64,000 nucleotides of DNA from RBG-16-34-14 sp963727535. Lineage in GTDB: Bacteria > Bacteroidota > Ignavibacteria > Ignavibacteriales > Ignavibacteriaceae. The DNA is taken from NCBI GenBank assembly GCA_963727535.1, contig CAVSGR010000006.1, positions 1-64,000 on the forward strand, in the 5' to 3' direction. Each line of letters opens with the position of its first letter. The stretch's first letter is position 1. Of the stretch, positions 49,601 through 57,152 are shown piece by piece. Made by a program: the position numbers and the translations under genes. The notes beneath the pieces were generated by a model. The model was not told where the DNA came from. It saw only the letters and a program-made list of their open reading frames with translations, and made no database searches.

Positions 49601-49812
49601 TTTTGAAATTTCCCTTCGATGCTAACGATGCAGGAACCTAAAGGGTTGGCTGCGACTACTTTTAAATCCTGGTCGAGAATGACTAAGGGTTCCCGTACAG
49701 TATTGACTATATTCTCAGCGAAGCCGCTGTTATCAGCATTCTTAAATCTGATTTTATGCGGAGCAGAATTATTTACTGCTATTCTTTTTTCTTTTTCATT
49801 TATCCTTTTCAT
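46648..49812 (-). CDS. Multi-PAS sensor histidine kinase
   Basis: A 1054-residue cytoplasmic kinase with about seven PAS/PAC modules, recognised by repeated QDITERK or similar PAC ends, then HisKA (FSIISHDLRSPFNGFLNL) and HATPase_c (NLLSNAVKFTRKDG, DNGVGIPEKD, GLGLLLCKEF). Two adjacent PAS modules are near-identical copies, 405 bp each. The N-terminus (MKRINEKEKRIAVNNSAPHK) is nearly the same as that of the 403-residue kinase at 53433-54644. The start overlaps the receiver remnant by 4 bp. The kinase core is closest to that of the gene at 55163-57118. Signals and partner are not readable. Confidence 0.92.
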   Translation of the reverse strand: MKRINEKEKRIAVNNSAPHKIRFKNADNSGFAENIVNTVREPLVILDQDLKVVAANPLGSCIVSIEGKFQKVNKVFTKMIGYEEDELKDFTFSDITHPDDLSIGLSQLQKMLRGESESATFEKRYIRKDTQIIWVYVSISLVRNANHQPQYFITQFIDITERKLADDKLQKSETRFKQISEGTEEWIWEVDVNGVFTYMNPYVKKLLGYYPDELIGIKHFYDFFEPEHKEELIQGALVAFERKESIRNFINCNIHKDGRRIILSTSGFPILDSENIFIGYRGINVDITDRQKAEDELKISEMKFRNIVEGTKAILFSTNRRGIFTYLNEAACKKLEMENQELLGQFYLKFIHPEGRAKIHSIFTEQIKNPAPNKSIDVQIITKLGKEGWLNILVNPIYVEGKVVGLSSVALDITERKHTEYALRESEAELISAMKIAKLSTWEYNFVLDRFTFADQSFSLFNTTAEHEGGNTMSSEHFAQKYIYPDDRVIIEKEIRKALETPDPAYTSQIEYRVINTTSEIGYFSANIRIEKDADNRTIKAHGINQDITERKLAELKLKESEAKLTDAMMVAKLSTWEYNFALDQFTFNDHFYSLFHTTAESEGGYTMSSGHFAQKFIYPDDRVLFEKEFRKALETPDPAYTSQKEYRVINTTGEKGFFATNIRIEKDADNRTITARGVNQDITERKLMEETLVRINKAVESSSDAVCMSDSQGHHFYHNKAFTENFGYTLEELEAAGGGQTIYADKNIAHEVFDVTIKGGAWNGEVEMLSKDNRKFIVWLRANAITDVDGVIVGLVGMNTDITQQKQAEVEINEKNKQLVKLNAEKDKFFSIISHDLRSPFNGFLNLTELMADSTEKFSPEEFVEYSKSLNESARILYKLLDNLLEWAQIHKGSVSFIPKEINLFNIISQNIEIINQRALQKGITIISEVPDTEKVCADEKMINTVLRNLLSNAVKFTRKDGKIIIKSKPLDDNTIEVSIEDNGVGIPEKDVKRLFKIEEKVSSKGTEGEPSTGLGLLLCKEFVELNKGEISVESERGKGSTFSFTLPLNKKE
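47740..48549 (-). repeat. 405-bp intragenic duplication of a PAS module
   Basis: Two direct copies of exactly 135 codons sit head to tail inside the 1054-residue kinase. Shared protein words include AKLSTWEYNF, ALETPDPAYTSQ, RIEKDADNRTI and NQDITERKL. The DNA is also highly similar (for example TGATATCCTGGTTAA and TTGTATGAAAG-type words recur with offset 405). The in-frame length and high identity indicate a recent duplication that adds one sensory module. Confidence 0.85.
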
Positions 49813-50039
49813 AATACTTTCCTATACCTTAAAATTGCCGTGTAATATTTAGAATCTGCTAAATAGCCATGACAATTATCTTGGCATTTTTCTTTAAGCT
49901 TTCTGCTTTTTAACATCCGGCTCTTTTGTTTTTTTATTAACCTGAGCAGCACTTTTACTGTTACTATATCGTCTTCAAGGATCAGCAGTCCTTGCTTTAT
50001 ACTATTATTGTTTTCTTTATTATCATTCACAGGGTTCAC
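49809..50039 (-). pseudogene. Receiver-domain gene with internal deletion
   Basis: It begins MNPVNDNKENNNSIKQGLLI, nearly the same as the intact 146-residue receiver at 54726-55166 (MNYMNDNKENNNSLKQRLLI). After VLLRLIKK the sequence jumps to the DNA that encodes the C-terminus of the intact gene (about 305 bp missing) and runs out of frame to a stop overlapping the next kinase by 4 bp. The acid pocket remains (LEDD) but the phosphorylatable Asp, Thr and Lys are gone, so no phosphotransfer is expected. Confidence 0.85.
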
Positions 50040-50060
50040 TCTTGCTTTGTAATAATCAGT

Positions 50061-52988
50061 TTATTTCCCGTTATTTTTATGGAGTGGGAATTTTAATTCA
50101 AACGTACTGCCTCCAGCCTTGCCGGCAGGCAGGTTGCCGGGCTGACTTTTCACAGTTATGGTACCGCCCATTAAACTCATATATTTCTTCACTATGGCTA
50201 ATCCCAATCCGGTTCCTTCATAGCTTCTGCCGAATCCTTCGCTTGCTTGCCTGAATGGTTCAAATATTATTTCCTGTTTATCCGCAGGCACACCAATGCC
50301 GGTATCGATTATTGATATCATCGCTTTGTCTTCCACCAGTTTTACTGTTAAAGTTATACTTCCTTTATCGGTAAACTTTATTGCATTGTTTAACAGATTA
50401 CTTATTATAGACACAAACATTTCCTCATTGATAAAAACTTCTAGTTTTTCACAGCAAGGTTTATAAAAAATAGATAAGCCTTTACTTTCAGCCGCTAATT
50501 TGAATAATGTTACCTGCTCATTTAAATATTTCAATATATCCTGTTGTTTTAAGTCAACACTTTTTATTTCAGATTCGATTTTTGAAATATCGAGTATGTT
50601 ATTTAAGGTAGTATTTAATCTTTGCCCGCTGGTTGTTATTGTTTGTGCCATTTGAATTAATTCTTTATCCTTTAGTTCGGACTCAAAAAATTGTGCAAAT
50701 GATAAAATGCCAATCAGTGGAGTGCGTAGCTCGTGACTCATATTTGCAAGAAAATTTGTTTTGAGCCTGTTCATTTCTTCCGCTTTTTCTTTTGCTTCCA
50801 TCAGTTGTGTCTCAGCATGTTTTTGCTCGGTGATGTCCCGGAAAACACCCATCAATCCTATTGGATTATTATTATCATTTTTAACAAGAGAAATACTTAA
50901 AATAGCGGGAAATATTTCTTTATTTTTTTTAACAGAGCTTATTTCACCATTCCAGATACCTTTTTTTCTTATCTCTTCGTTCATTATGGCTACCTCTCCA
51001 GAATTTGTAGAAAATTGAATCACATTCAATTTCAATATCTCTGCAAGTGAATAGCCAAATGTCCTGATAGAAGACTTGTTGGCATAAGTGACATCGCCAG
51101 TCATATTAGTCAACACAAAGCAATCGGAAGCATCCTCAACAGCTGATGAGAATATTTTTATCTTTTCTTCAGCACGTTTGCGCTCGGTGATGTCCCAGCC
51201 ATACAGATTTACATATTCAGTTCCAAAAATCGGGGCAACATAAAATGAATATGTTTTTTCGCTGTGATTAAATTCCACTTGTTGTATTTCGCCATTGTTT
51301 AGAGTATTTAACGCTATTTCCTTTAACATATTTGGAACCGAGTGCTCAATTTGCAGATTCCATTCCGGCAATTGCTTTTTGCCGGATTCATTGACGTATA
51401 GTAATGTGCCATTTTTATCTACACGTAATATTGGGAAAGGATTCTCTGAAGGAAACTTAGCAAGGCTTTGGATTTTTTCTTCTGCACGATTGCGTTCGCT
51501 GATGTCGCGCGTTGAGGTGATTAGCAACTTGCGTTTTCCCAACTCAACTGCTCGGGCGCTGACTTCGATTGGGATGGTGGTGCCATCCTTGCACCGGTGT
51601 GCTGATTCAAACAAGCATGCGCCTTTTTCCACAATCTCTTTCTTCTTCGCTTCAATTAATTTTTTGAACTCCGGCGTATCGAGCTCATCTAAATTCATTG
51701 TCATCATTTCATCGTGTGTGTATCCGCGCGATTTCCAGGCAGACTCGTTCAGGTAAACAAATTTGCCATCTAAATCTACCACGAAGATCGAATCAACCGA
51801 GTTGTCGAGAAGCTGTGAGTCTAAGTGCAGTTTCTCTTCATCCCGTTTCCGCTCGGTAATGTCCTCATGCATGAAAACAAATTTTTCAATAATGCCGGCG
51901 TTTATTAAAGGAAAAAGAATCGCGCGTATCCATAATGGTTTATTAGGCCGCTCAGGAAAAACATTATGCACATTGTAAGAAATATCGGGGAAATGAACTA
52001 CTTTGCCCTTTTTGGCAAGAAGAATGTATTCACCAAGTCCTTTATTCTGAAGATCAGTAAAAATTGAAAAGTCGGGAGGAGGAAGAGCGCCAAAAAGCAA
52101 GGAGTGTGCCGGGTTAACTTTAAGAGTGAAACCGTCCTTATCCATGATTTGAATCGACATCGGATTTTTTTCTATGAGTTCGCTTAGTACTTCCTCTGCC
52201 TGTTTACGCGCTGTTATATCCCGAATATTACATTGGATTACCTTGTGGGAGTTTACCGAATATACATTGCTTACGAACTCAACATTAATCTTTCTTCCAT
52301 CGGATGTTTCAAGAGGTAAGTCTTCATAACGGATATACTTTTTCTGCTGTAGTTCAATAAATTTATCTTTGTTAGCAACTATATTTTTGAAGAAGCCTAT
52401 TTCCCAGATCTCTTTTCCAAGAAATTCTTCTTTTGAGTAACCGAGCAACTCAATCAAGAATGGATTGACGTCAACAATCTTTCCGGTTTCTACGTTGAGA
52501 ATGAGTATTCCGTCTTTCGCCGATTCAAAAAGTCGGCGATACTGCATTTCCGAAGCAGCTAACAATATTTCTGCTTTCCGCTTGGATTCTTTTTCTTTCC
52601 CGTCATCAATTGCTTTCTTAATTGCGAATGGAAGTTTTTCAAGCCTATCCTTTAACAAATAATCAACCGCGCCTAACTTTAATAGTCCGACAGCAGTTTC
52701 TTCTCCGATTGTTCCTGAAACACAAATAAATGGAACATCCGGGCAAATTTTGTTATAGAGCCGCAACGCTCCGAACGCATCAAATCCTGCTAAATTAAAA
52801 TCTGATAAAATAACATCGTATTTACGGGTACGAAGAAAAGATTCGAATCCCTTTTCAGTCGCAGTAATGTCCATATTTAGATTGTAACCCGAATCTGTAA
52901 TGAGCTCACGGCAAATCTCTGCATCTTTAGGATTATCTTCCAGAAACAGAACGTTTAAAGGTGTGCCCGTTTTAATTTTTTGTTTCAT
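50061..52988 (-). CDS. Receiver-multiPAS-histidine kinase
   Basis: About 975 residues from the ATG at 52988 (MKQKIKTGTPLNVLFLEDNP), chosen because AAGG lies 8 nt upstream; longer frames extend into the preceding gene. A receiver (about 10-130, DVILSDFNLAG, CVSGTIGEETA) is followed by five or six PAS/PAC modules (PAC ends such as NIRDITARKQAEE and WDITERKRAEEK), HisKA (NFLANMSHELRTPLIGILSF) and HATPase_c (NLLNNAIKFTDKGS, DTGIGVPAD, GLGLAIVKKY). It overlaps the upstream receiver gene by 17 bp, so the two are coupled. No output domain is present. Confidence 0.92.
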   Translation of the reverse strand: MKQKIKTGTPLNVLFLEDNPKDAEICRELITDSGYNLNMDITATEKGFESFLRTRKYDVILSDFNLAGFDAFGALRLYNKICPDVPFICVSGTIGEETAVGLLKLGAVDYLLKDRLEKLPFAIKKAIDDGKEKESKRKAEILLAASEMQYRRLFESAKDGILILNVETGKIVDVNPFLIELLGYSKEEFLGKEIWEIGFFKNIVANKDKFIELQQKKYIRYEDLPLETSDGRKINVEFVSNVYSVNSHKVIQCNIRDITARKQAEEVLSELIEKNPMSIQIMDKDGFTLKVNPAHSLLFGALPPPDFSIFTDLQNKGLGEYILLAKKGKVVHFPDISYNVHNVFPERPNKPLWIRAILFPLINAGIIEKFVFMHEDITERKRDEEKLHLDSQLLDNSVDSIFVVDLDGKFVYLNESAWKSRGYTHDEMMTMNLDELDTPEFKKLIEAKKKEIVEKGACLFESAHRCKDGTTIPIEVSARAVELGKRKLLITSTRDISERNRAEEKIQSLAKFPSENPFPILRVDKNGTLLYVNESGKKQLPEWNLQIEHSVPNMLKEIALNTLNNGEIQQVEFNHSEKTYSFYVAPIFGTEYVNLYGWDITERKRAEEKIKIFSSAVEDASDCFVLTNMTGDVTYANKSSIRTFGYSLAEILKLNVIQFSTNSGEVAIMNEEIRKKGIWNGEISSVKKNKEIFPAILSISLVKNDNNNPIGLMGVFRDITEQKHAETQLMEAKEKAEEMNRLKTNFLANMSHELRTPLIGILSFAQFFESELKDKELIQMAQTITTSGQRLNTTLNNILDISKIESEIKSVDLKQQDILKYLNEQVTLFKLAAESKGLSIFYKPCCEKLEVFINEEMFVSIISNLLNNAIKFTDKGSITLTVKLVEDKAMISIIDTGIGVPADKQEIIFEPFRQASEGFGRSYEGTGLGLAIVKKYMSLMGGTITVKSQPGNLPAGKAGGSTFELKFPLHKNNGK

Positions 52989-53436
52989 TTCCATAACCTT
53001 GTTCCGGTGGCAGTTCATTAAGTACTGCCCAGAAGCTGCCAATTTGTTTGACCGTTGTTAAGAACTCTTTAAAATTAACCGGTTTAACAACGTATGCATT
53101 AACGCCTAAATTATAGCTTTCAATCAAATCTCTTTCTTCTTTGGACGAAGTGAGAATAACAACAGGAATCTTTTTGAGTTTTGAGTCACTTCGTAAAATG
53201 TTCAGCAATTCTATACCATCCATGCGGGGCATTTTAATATCGAGTAGTAAAAATGCCGGGTTCCCTATTTTTCTCTCTTTAAATTTGCCTTCGCACCGTA
53301 AATATTCAAGTGCTTCAACACCGTCATTAACTACAGTTATGCGATTGGCAAGATTGCTTTCGGACATAGCCTCCAGGGTTAATTCGACATCTTTAGGATT
53401 ATCTTCCGCTATTAAAATTGTTTTCAATCCTTTCAT
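52972..53436 (-). CDS. Single-domain response regulator (Rcp1-like)
   Basis: A 154-residue stand-alone receiver. ILIAEDNPKDVELTLEAM gives the acid pocket, LLLDIKMPRMDGIELL the phospho-Asp, VVILTSSKEERDL the Thr/Ser, and AYVVKPVNFKEF the Lys. The extended loop and NPKDVEL start match the subgroup paired with phytochrome-like kinases. It overlaps the upstream kinase by 4 bp and the downstream one by 17 bp, so it likely receives phosphate from the 403-residue kinase and passes it on. Confidence 0.93.
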   Translation of the reverse strand: MKGLKTILIAEDNPKDVELTLEAMSESNLANRITVVNDGVEALEYLRCEGKFKERKIGNPAFLLLDIKMPRMDGIELLNILRSDSKLKKIPVVILTSSKEERDLIESYNLGVNAYVVKPVNFKEFLTTVKQIGSFWAVLNELPPEQGYGNETKN

Positions 53437-54644
53437 AACTCTTCCTCTTTGTATTTAGGTACAGTGAAATAAAATGTTGCTCCTTTGTCTACTTCGGCTT
53501 TCGCCCAAGTACGCCCTTGATGCTTAGAAATGATTTGACGGACATTTGCAAGCCCGATTCCGGTTCCTTCAAATTCTTCCGTAGGATGTAACCGTTGAAA
53601 AACACCAAACAGTTTTTTTGAATACTGCATGTCGAATCCAACTCCATTGTCGCGGACGAAAAAAACAAAATCTTCATTCTCGTCATATACGTCTATTTCT
53701 ATGCGGGCTTTTTTCTTATTACGGGTGAACTTAACTGCGTTGCTCAATAAATTGATCCAGACCAAACAAAGCAGGGCATAGTCTCCCAATACATTCGGCA
53801 AATTTGCAATCACCCAATCAATGTCACGTCCAGAATTATCATGTTTAATATGTTTAAGTGCTTCATGCAAAACCTGGTTCATATCAATATCTGCTTTTCT
53901 CATCTCTTGGTGTCCGGCTCTGGAAAACTGCAACAAGTCATCTATAAGTGAACCCATTTGAAGTGTTGACTCGGAAATACTACTAAGATAATGTTTTCCT
54001 TTTTCCGGAAGTGAATCGTGGAAGCGACTTGTCAACAGATCAACATAACCGCTTATATGCCTCAAAGGTGCCCGTAAATCATGTGAAACTGAGTAAGAGA
54101 AAGCTTCCAATTCTTTGTTTGCAGTTTCTAATTGTTCTGTCCGCTTAATTACACGTTGTTCAAGTTCTTTGTTGAGGTTTTTGATTTTTATTTCAGAACG
54201 TTTTCGTTTTGTTATGTCCTCAATGGCAAGAAGAATTATTTTTTCTTTTCCAAATGCTCTTTTAATTTGCCGGGCATTCAGAAGCATAATACGCTTACCA
54301 ATTGTCGAAAAATCGTGTTCCACTTCATAGTTTTCAAATGAGGCCTTTTCAGGAAGGATGGTTTCGAGCAGTTCTTTCAGTTTAGGAATATTCCATTGCT
54401 GATTTCCAAGATCATAAATTAGCGTTCCTAAGGTTTCTTCAGGATTTACTTTAAATACGTCATAGAATGAACGGCTGGCTGCGACTACTTTTAAATCCTG
54501 ATCGAGAACGACTAGGGGTTCCCTTACAGTATTGACTATATTCTCAGCGAAACCGCTGTTGTTATCAGCACTCTGCAATTTGATTTTCAGTGGGGGAGAA
54601 TTATTTACTGCTATTTTTTTTTCTTTTTCATTTATCCTTTTCAT
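53433..54644 (-). CDS. PAS-histidine kinase of the phytochrome-associated type
   Basis: A 403-residue kinase. A PAS domain (about 30-155, EPLVVLDQDLKVVAASRSFY, IEDITKRKRSEIK) is followed by a coiled coil (LNKELEQRVIKRTEQLETAN), HisKA (AFSYSVSHDLRAPLRHISGY) and HATPase_c (NLLSNAVKFTRNKKK, RDNGVGFDMQYSKKLFGVFQ, GTGIGLANVRQII). The HisKA/HATPase type is that found after bacteriophytochrome sensor modules, though no GAF/PHY is present. The first 57 codons and the DNA upstream are shared with the 1054-residue kinase through a segmental duplication. Confidence 0.93.
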   Translation of the reverse strand: MKRINEKEKKIAVNNSPPLKIKLQSADNNSGFAENIVNTVREPLVVLDQDLKVVAASRSFYDVFKVNPEETLGTLIYDLGNQQWNIPKLKELLETILPEKASFENYEVEHDFSTIGKRIMLLNARQIKRAFGKEKIILLAIEDITKRKRSEIKIKNLNKELEQRVIKRTEQLETANKELEAFSYSVSHDLRAPLRHISGYVDLLTSRFHDSLPEKGKHYLSSISESTLQMGSLIDDLLQFSRAGHQEMRKADIDMNQVLHEALKHIKHDNSGRDIDWVIANLPNVLGDYALLCLVWINLLSNAVKFTRNKKKARIEIDVYDENEDFVFFVRDNGVGFDMQYSKKLFGVFQRLHPTEEFEGTGIGLANVRQIISKHQGRTWAKAEVDKGATFYFTVPKYKEEEL

Positions 54645-54725
54645 AATACTTTCCCATACCTTATAATTGCCGTGTAATATTTAGAATCTGCTAAATAGTG
54701 ATAACGATTATCTTTGCCTTTTTCT

Positions 54726-55166
54726 TTAAGCTGTTTGCTTTTTAACATCCGGCTCTTTTGTTTCTTCTAATGCATTTTTAATTAATTCTATAATTGTGCT
54801 GAATTTGAAAGGTTTGGATATATAGTGGGTCAAACCTTCAGAAAGAAATTGATCTTTATCACCGGGCAAAGCGTATGCTGTAACAGCTATAAAAGGCTTA
54901 TTACTGTTATTTTTAATTTTCTTCAGTTCTTTTGTTGTCTGTATCCCGTTCATATTTCCCGGTAGTCCAATATCAATTAAAAAGGCGTCGTAATTATTCT
55001 CGTTTGCCATCTTTAAAGCATCCTCGCCATTATTTATATAATCAATGTCATACAGGTTTTTTAATAACCTGAACAGCACGTTTACTGTTATTATATCGTC
55101 TTCAAGGATCAGCAGCCTTTGCTTTAAACTATTATTGTTTTCTTTATTATCATTCATATAGTTCAC
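54726..55166 (-). CDS. Single-domain response regulator
   Basis: A 146-residue receiver with LLILEDDIITVNVLFRLLKN (acid pocket), FLIDIGLPGNMNGIQTTKEL (phospho-Asp), IAVTAYALPGDKDQF (Thr) and YISKPFKFSTIIE (Lys). It starts 4 bp inside the upstream 651-residue kinase gene (ATGA), a sign of coupled translation. It has no output domain. It is the intact relative of the deleted copy at 49809-50039. Confidence 0.93.
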   Translation of the reverse strand: MNYMNDNKENNNSLKQRLLILEDDIITVNVLFRLLKNLYDIDYINNGEDALKMANENNYDAFLIDIGLPGNMNGIQTTKELKKIKNNSNKPFIAVTAYALPGDKDQFLSEGLTHYISKPFKFSTIIELIKNALEETKEPDVKKQTA

Positions 55167-57118
55167 TCTTGCTTTGTTTGAATTTCAGTTTTCAACGAAG
55201 AGTCAGGTATTGTAAAATAAAATGTACTTCCTTTCCCTTCTTCACTCTCTACCCAAATCTTCCCACCGTTTTTTTCTATAAATTCCTTACAAAGTAGCAA
55301 GCCAAGTCCTGTGCTCGGCTCACCTTCTGTTCCTTCTGAGCTTACTTTTTCTTCTACTTTAAATAGTTTATTAAAATTTATTCCGGATAATCCTACCCCG
55401 GTATCACTCACTGAGGTTTCTACCATTCCATTGGCAGCCTTTTTAGATCTTATAATAATTTGCCCGCCTCTTTTTGTGAATTTAACCGCATTGGAAATAA
55501 GATTTCTCATTACTGAATCCAGCATATCTTCATCTGCATAAACTTTGTGCAATTCAGATACTTCATTTAGTATTGAAATACCCTTATTTGCACTCCTGTC
55601 TTTTATTGTTTCAATACATTTAGAAACAATTTTGTGCATTTCTATTTTACGGGGAGTAAAACTCATTGAACCACTTTGCATTTGCGCCCACGCCAGTAAG
55701 TTTTCTATTAACTTAAACAGGGAGAAAGAAGAATCGTGTATGGATTTACAGCATTCTATAAAATCTTCTTTTGAAAATTCTTCGTCACCACTTGCCACCA
55801 TATTTGTTAATCCTAAAAGGCCCTGGAATGGGCTTCTAAGATCGTGAGAAATGATTGAAAAGAATTTATCCTTGTTTTGATTTAAGGTTCTTAATTCTTT
55901 TTCAGACTCGTTTAATTTAAAATTCATTTCAGCAAGTTCTGCAGCTTTCTTTTCTAAATTTCTCTCTGCAAGTTTCAATTCGGTTATATCGGAAGATACA
56001 GAAAGGACTAATTTTTCGTTATTGTAGTGTCCATTTATAGCTCTTCTGAAAGTTTGAAGAAGGTGTATTTTACCTTTGGAGTCTATCAGTTTTTCTTCGG
56101 GAACAAATATTTCTTCCAATGAGCTTAATGCTTCTTCTTCCAGCTTTCTCTGGTACCCAATCTCCTTGCAATCAAAATATTCGCCGTCTATCCTACCAAC
56201 CAATTGGTCCACTGTTGTACCTAAAGCCTCAGCTACAGCTCTATTAGTTAATTCAAATTTTCCTTTCGCATTTTTAACAGTAATGTAATTAGGATCAGTA
56301 TCAATTATCTCTCTTAAAAATGTCCTCTGCTTTTCTATTAAATCTTTAGCCTTCTTTCTTTCGGTAATATCTCTGAAAACCAGCACAACACCGACAAGCA
56401 GCGGCTGAGAATCATTCTCATCTTTAATGGGAGCGGAACTAAAATCGACAGGTGTTTCAACTCCATTTTTCGAAATCAAAATTTTATCAGCTTTACCGAC
56501 AATGGAATTGTTTTTTAAAGATATAGTAACCGGATTTTCAAGAAGGTTTCCATCTTCATCTTTTACTACAAAAATTTCTTTAATGTTTAATCCGAATGCT
56601 TCCTGGTATTTCCAGCCTGTCATTTTCTCTGCAACGGGATTAATTAATTTTATTCTCCCGTTTGAATCTGTAGCAATTAACGCGTCACCAATACTTTTTA
56701 AAGTAGCCGATAGCCAGCGTTCATTTTCTTTTAACTTTTTCTCCATTTTATTTTTATACAGCGCCATTTCAATAGTCGAATGAAGCTCTCTTTCTTCAAA
56801 TGGTTTTATTATATATCCAAAAGGCTCTGTTACTTTAGCACGCTGCAGTGTATCGTCATCGGTGTGAGCTGTTAAATAAATAACAGGGATATCAAGTTCT
56901 TTCTTTATCCAGCCAGCCGCTTCAATACCATCCATTTCGCCTTTTAATCTTATATCCATTAAAGTTAAATCCGGATGACAAATCCGGGCTTTGTTTATAG
57001 CTTCCTGACCAGATGCAGCTGTATCAGCAACTTCGTATCCCATTTCCAGTAAACGCTCTTTTAATTCCATCATTACAATAAAATTATCTTCTACGATTAG
57101 AACTGATGGTTTATTCAT
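55163..57118 (-). CDS. Hybrid receiver-PAS-PAS-histidine kinase
   Basis: A 651-residue cytoplasmic kinase. The receiver (1-120) has D55 in LTLMDIRLKGEMDG and IIKPFEEREL. PAS1 (about 140-265) begins LKSIGDALIATDSNGRIKLI and ends VFRDITERKK; PAS2 (about 270-395) has DTDPNYITVKNAKGKFELTN. HisKA reads FSIISHDLRSPFQGLLGL, and HATPase_c has NLISNAVKFTKRGG, DTGVGLSG and GLGLLLCKEF. The receiver and first PAS closely resemble those of the kinase at 45068-46618, and the kinase core that of 46648-49812. It is the first gene of a tightly packed group and starts 34 bp after the beta-propeller kinase. Confidence 0.93.
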   Translation of the reverse strand: MNKPSVLIVEDNFIVMMELKERLLEMGYEVADTAASGQEAINKARICHPDLTLMDIRLKGEMDGIEAAGWIKKELDIPVIYLTAHTDDDTLQRAKVTEPFGYIIKPFEERELHSTIEMALYKNKMEKKLKENERWLSATLKSIGDALIATDSNGRIKLINPVAEKMTGWKYQEAFGLNIKEIFVVKDEDGNLLENPVTISLKNNSIVGKADKILISKNGVETPVDFSSAPIKDENDSQPLLVGVVLVFRDITERKKAKDLIEKQRTFLREIIDTDPNYITVKNAKGKFELTNRAVAEALGTTVDQLVGRIDGEYFDCKEIGYQRKLEEEALSSLEEIFVPEEKLIDSKGKIHLLQTFRRAINGHYNNEKLVLSVSSDITELKLAERNLEKKAAELAEMNFKLNESEKELRTLNQNKDKFFSIISHDLRSPFQGLLGLTNMVASGDEEFSKEDFIECCKSIHDSSFSLFKLIENLLAWAQMQSGSMSFTPRKIEMHKIVSKCIETIKDRSANKGISILNEVSELHKVYADEDMLDSVMRNLISNAVKFTKRGGQIIIRSKKAANGMVETSVSDTGVGLSGINFNKLFKVEEKVSSEGTEGEPSTGLGLLLCKEFIEKNGGKIWVESEEGKGSTFYFTIPDSSLKTEIQTKQE

Positions 57119-57152
57119 TTTTTCTTCCTTTGGTAATCATATTCAAATTTAT

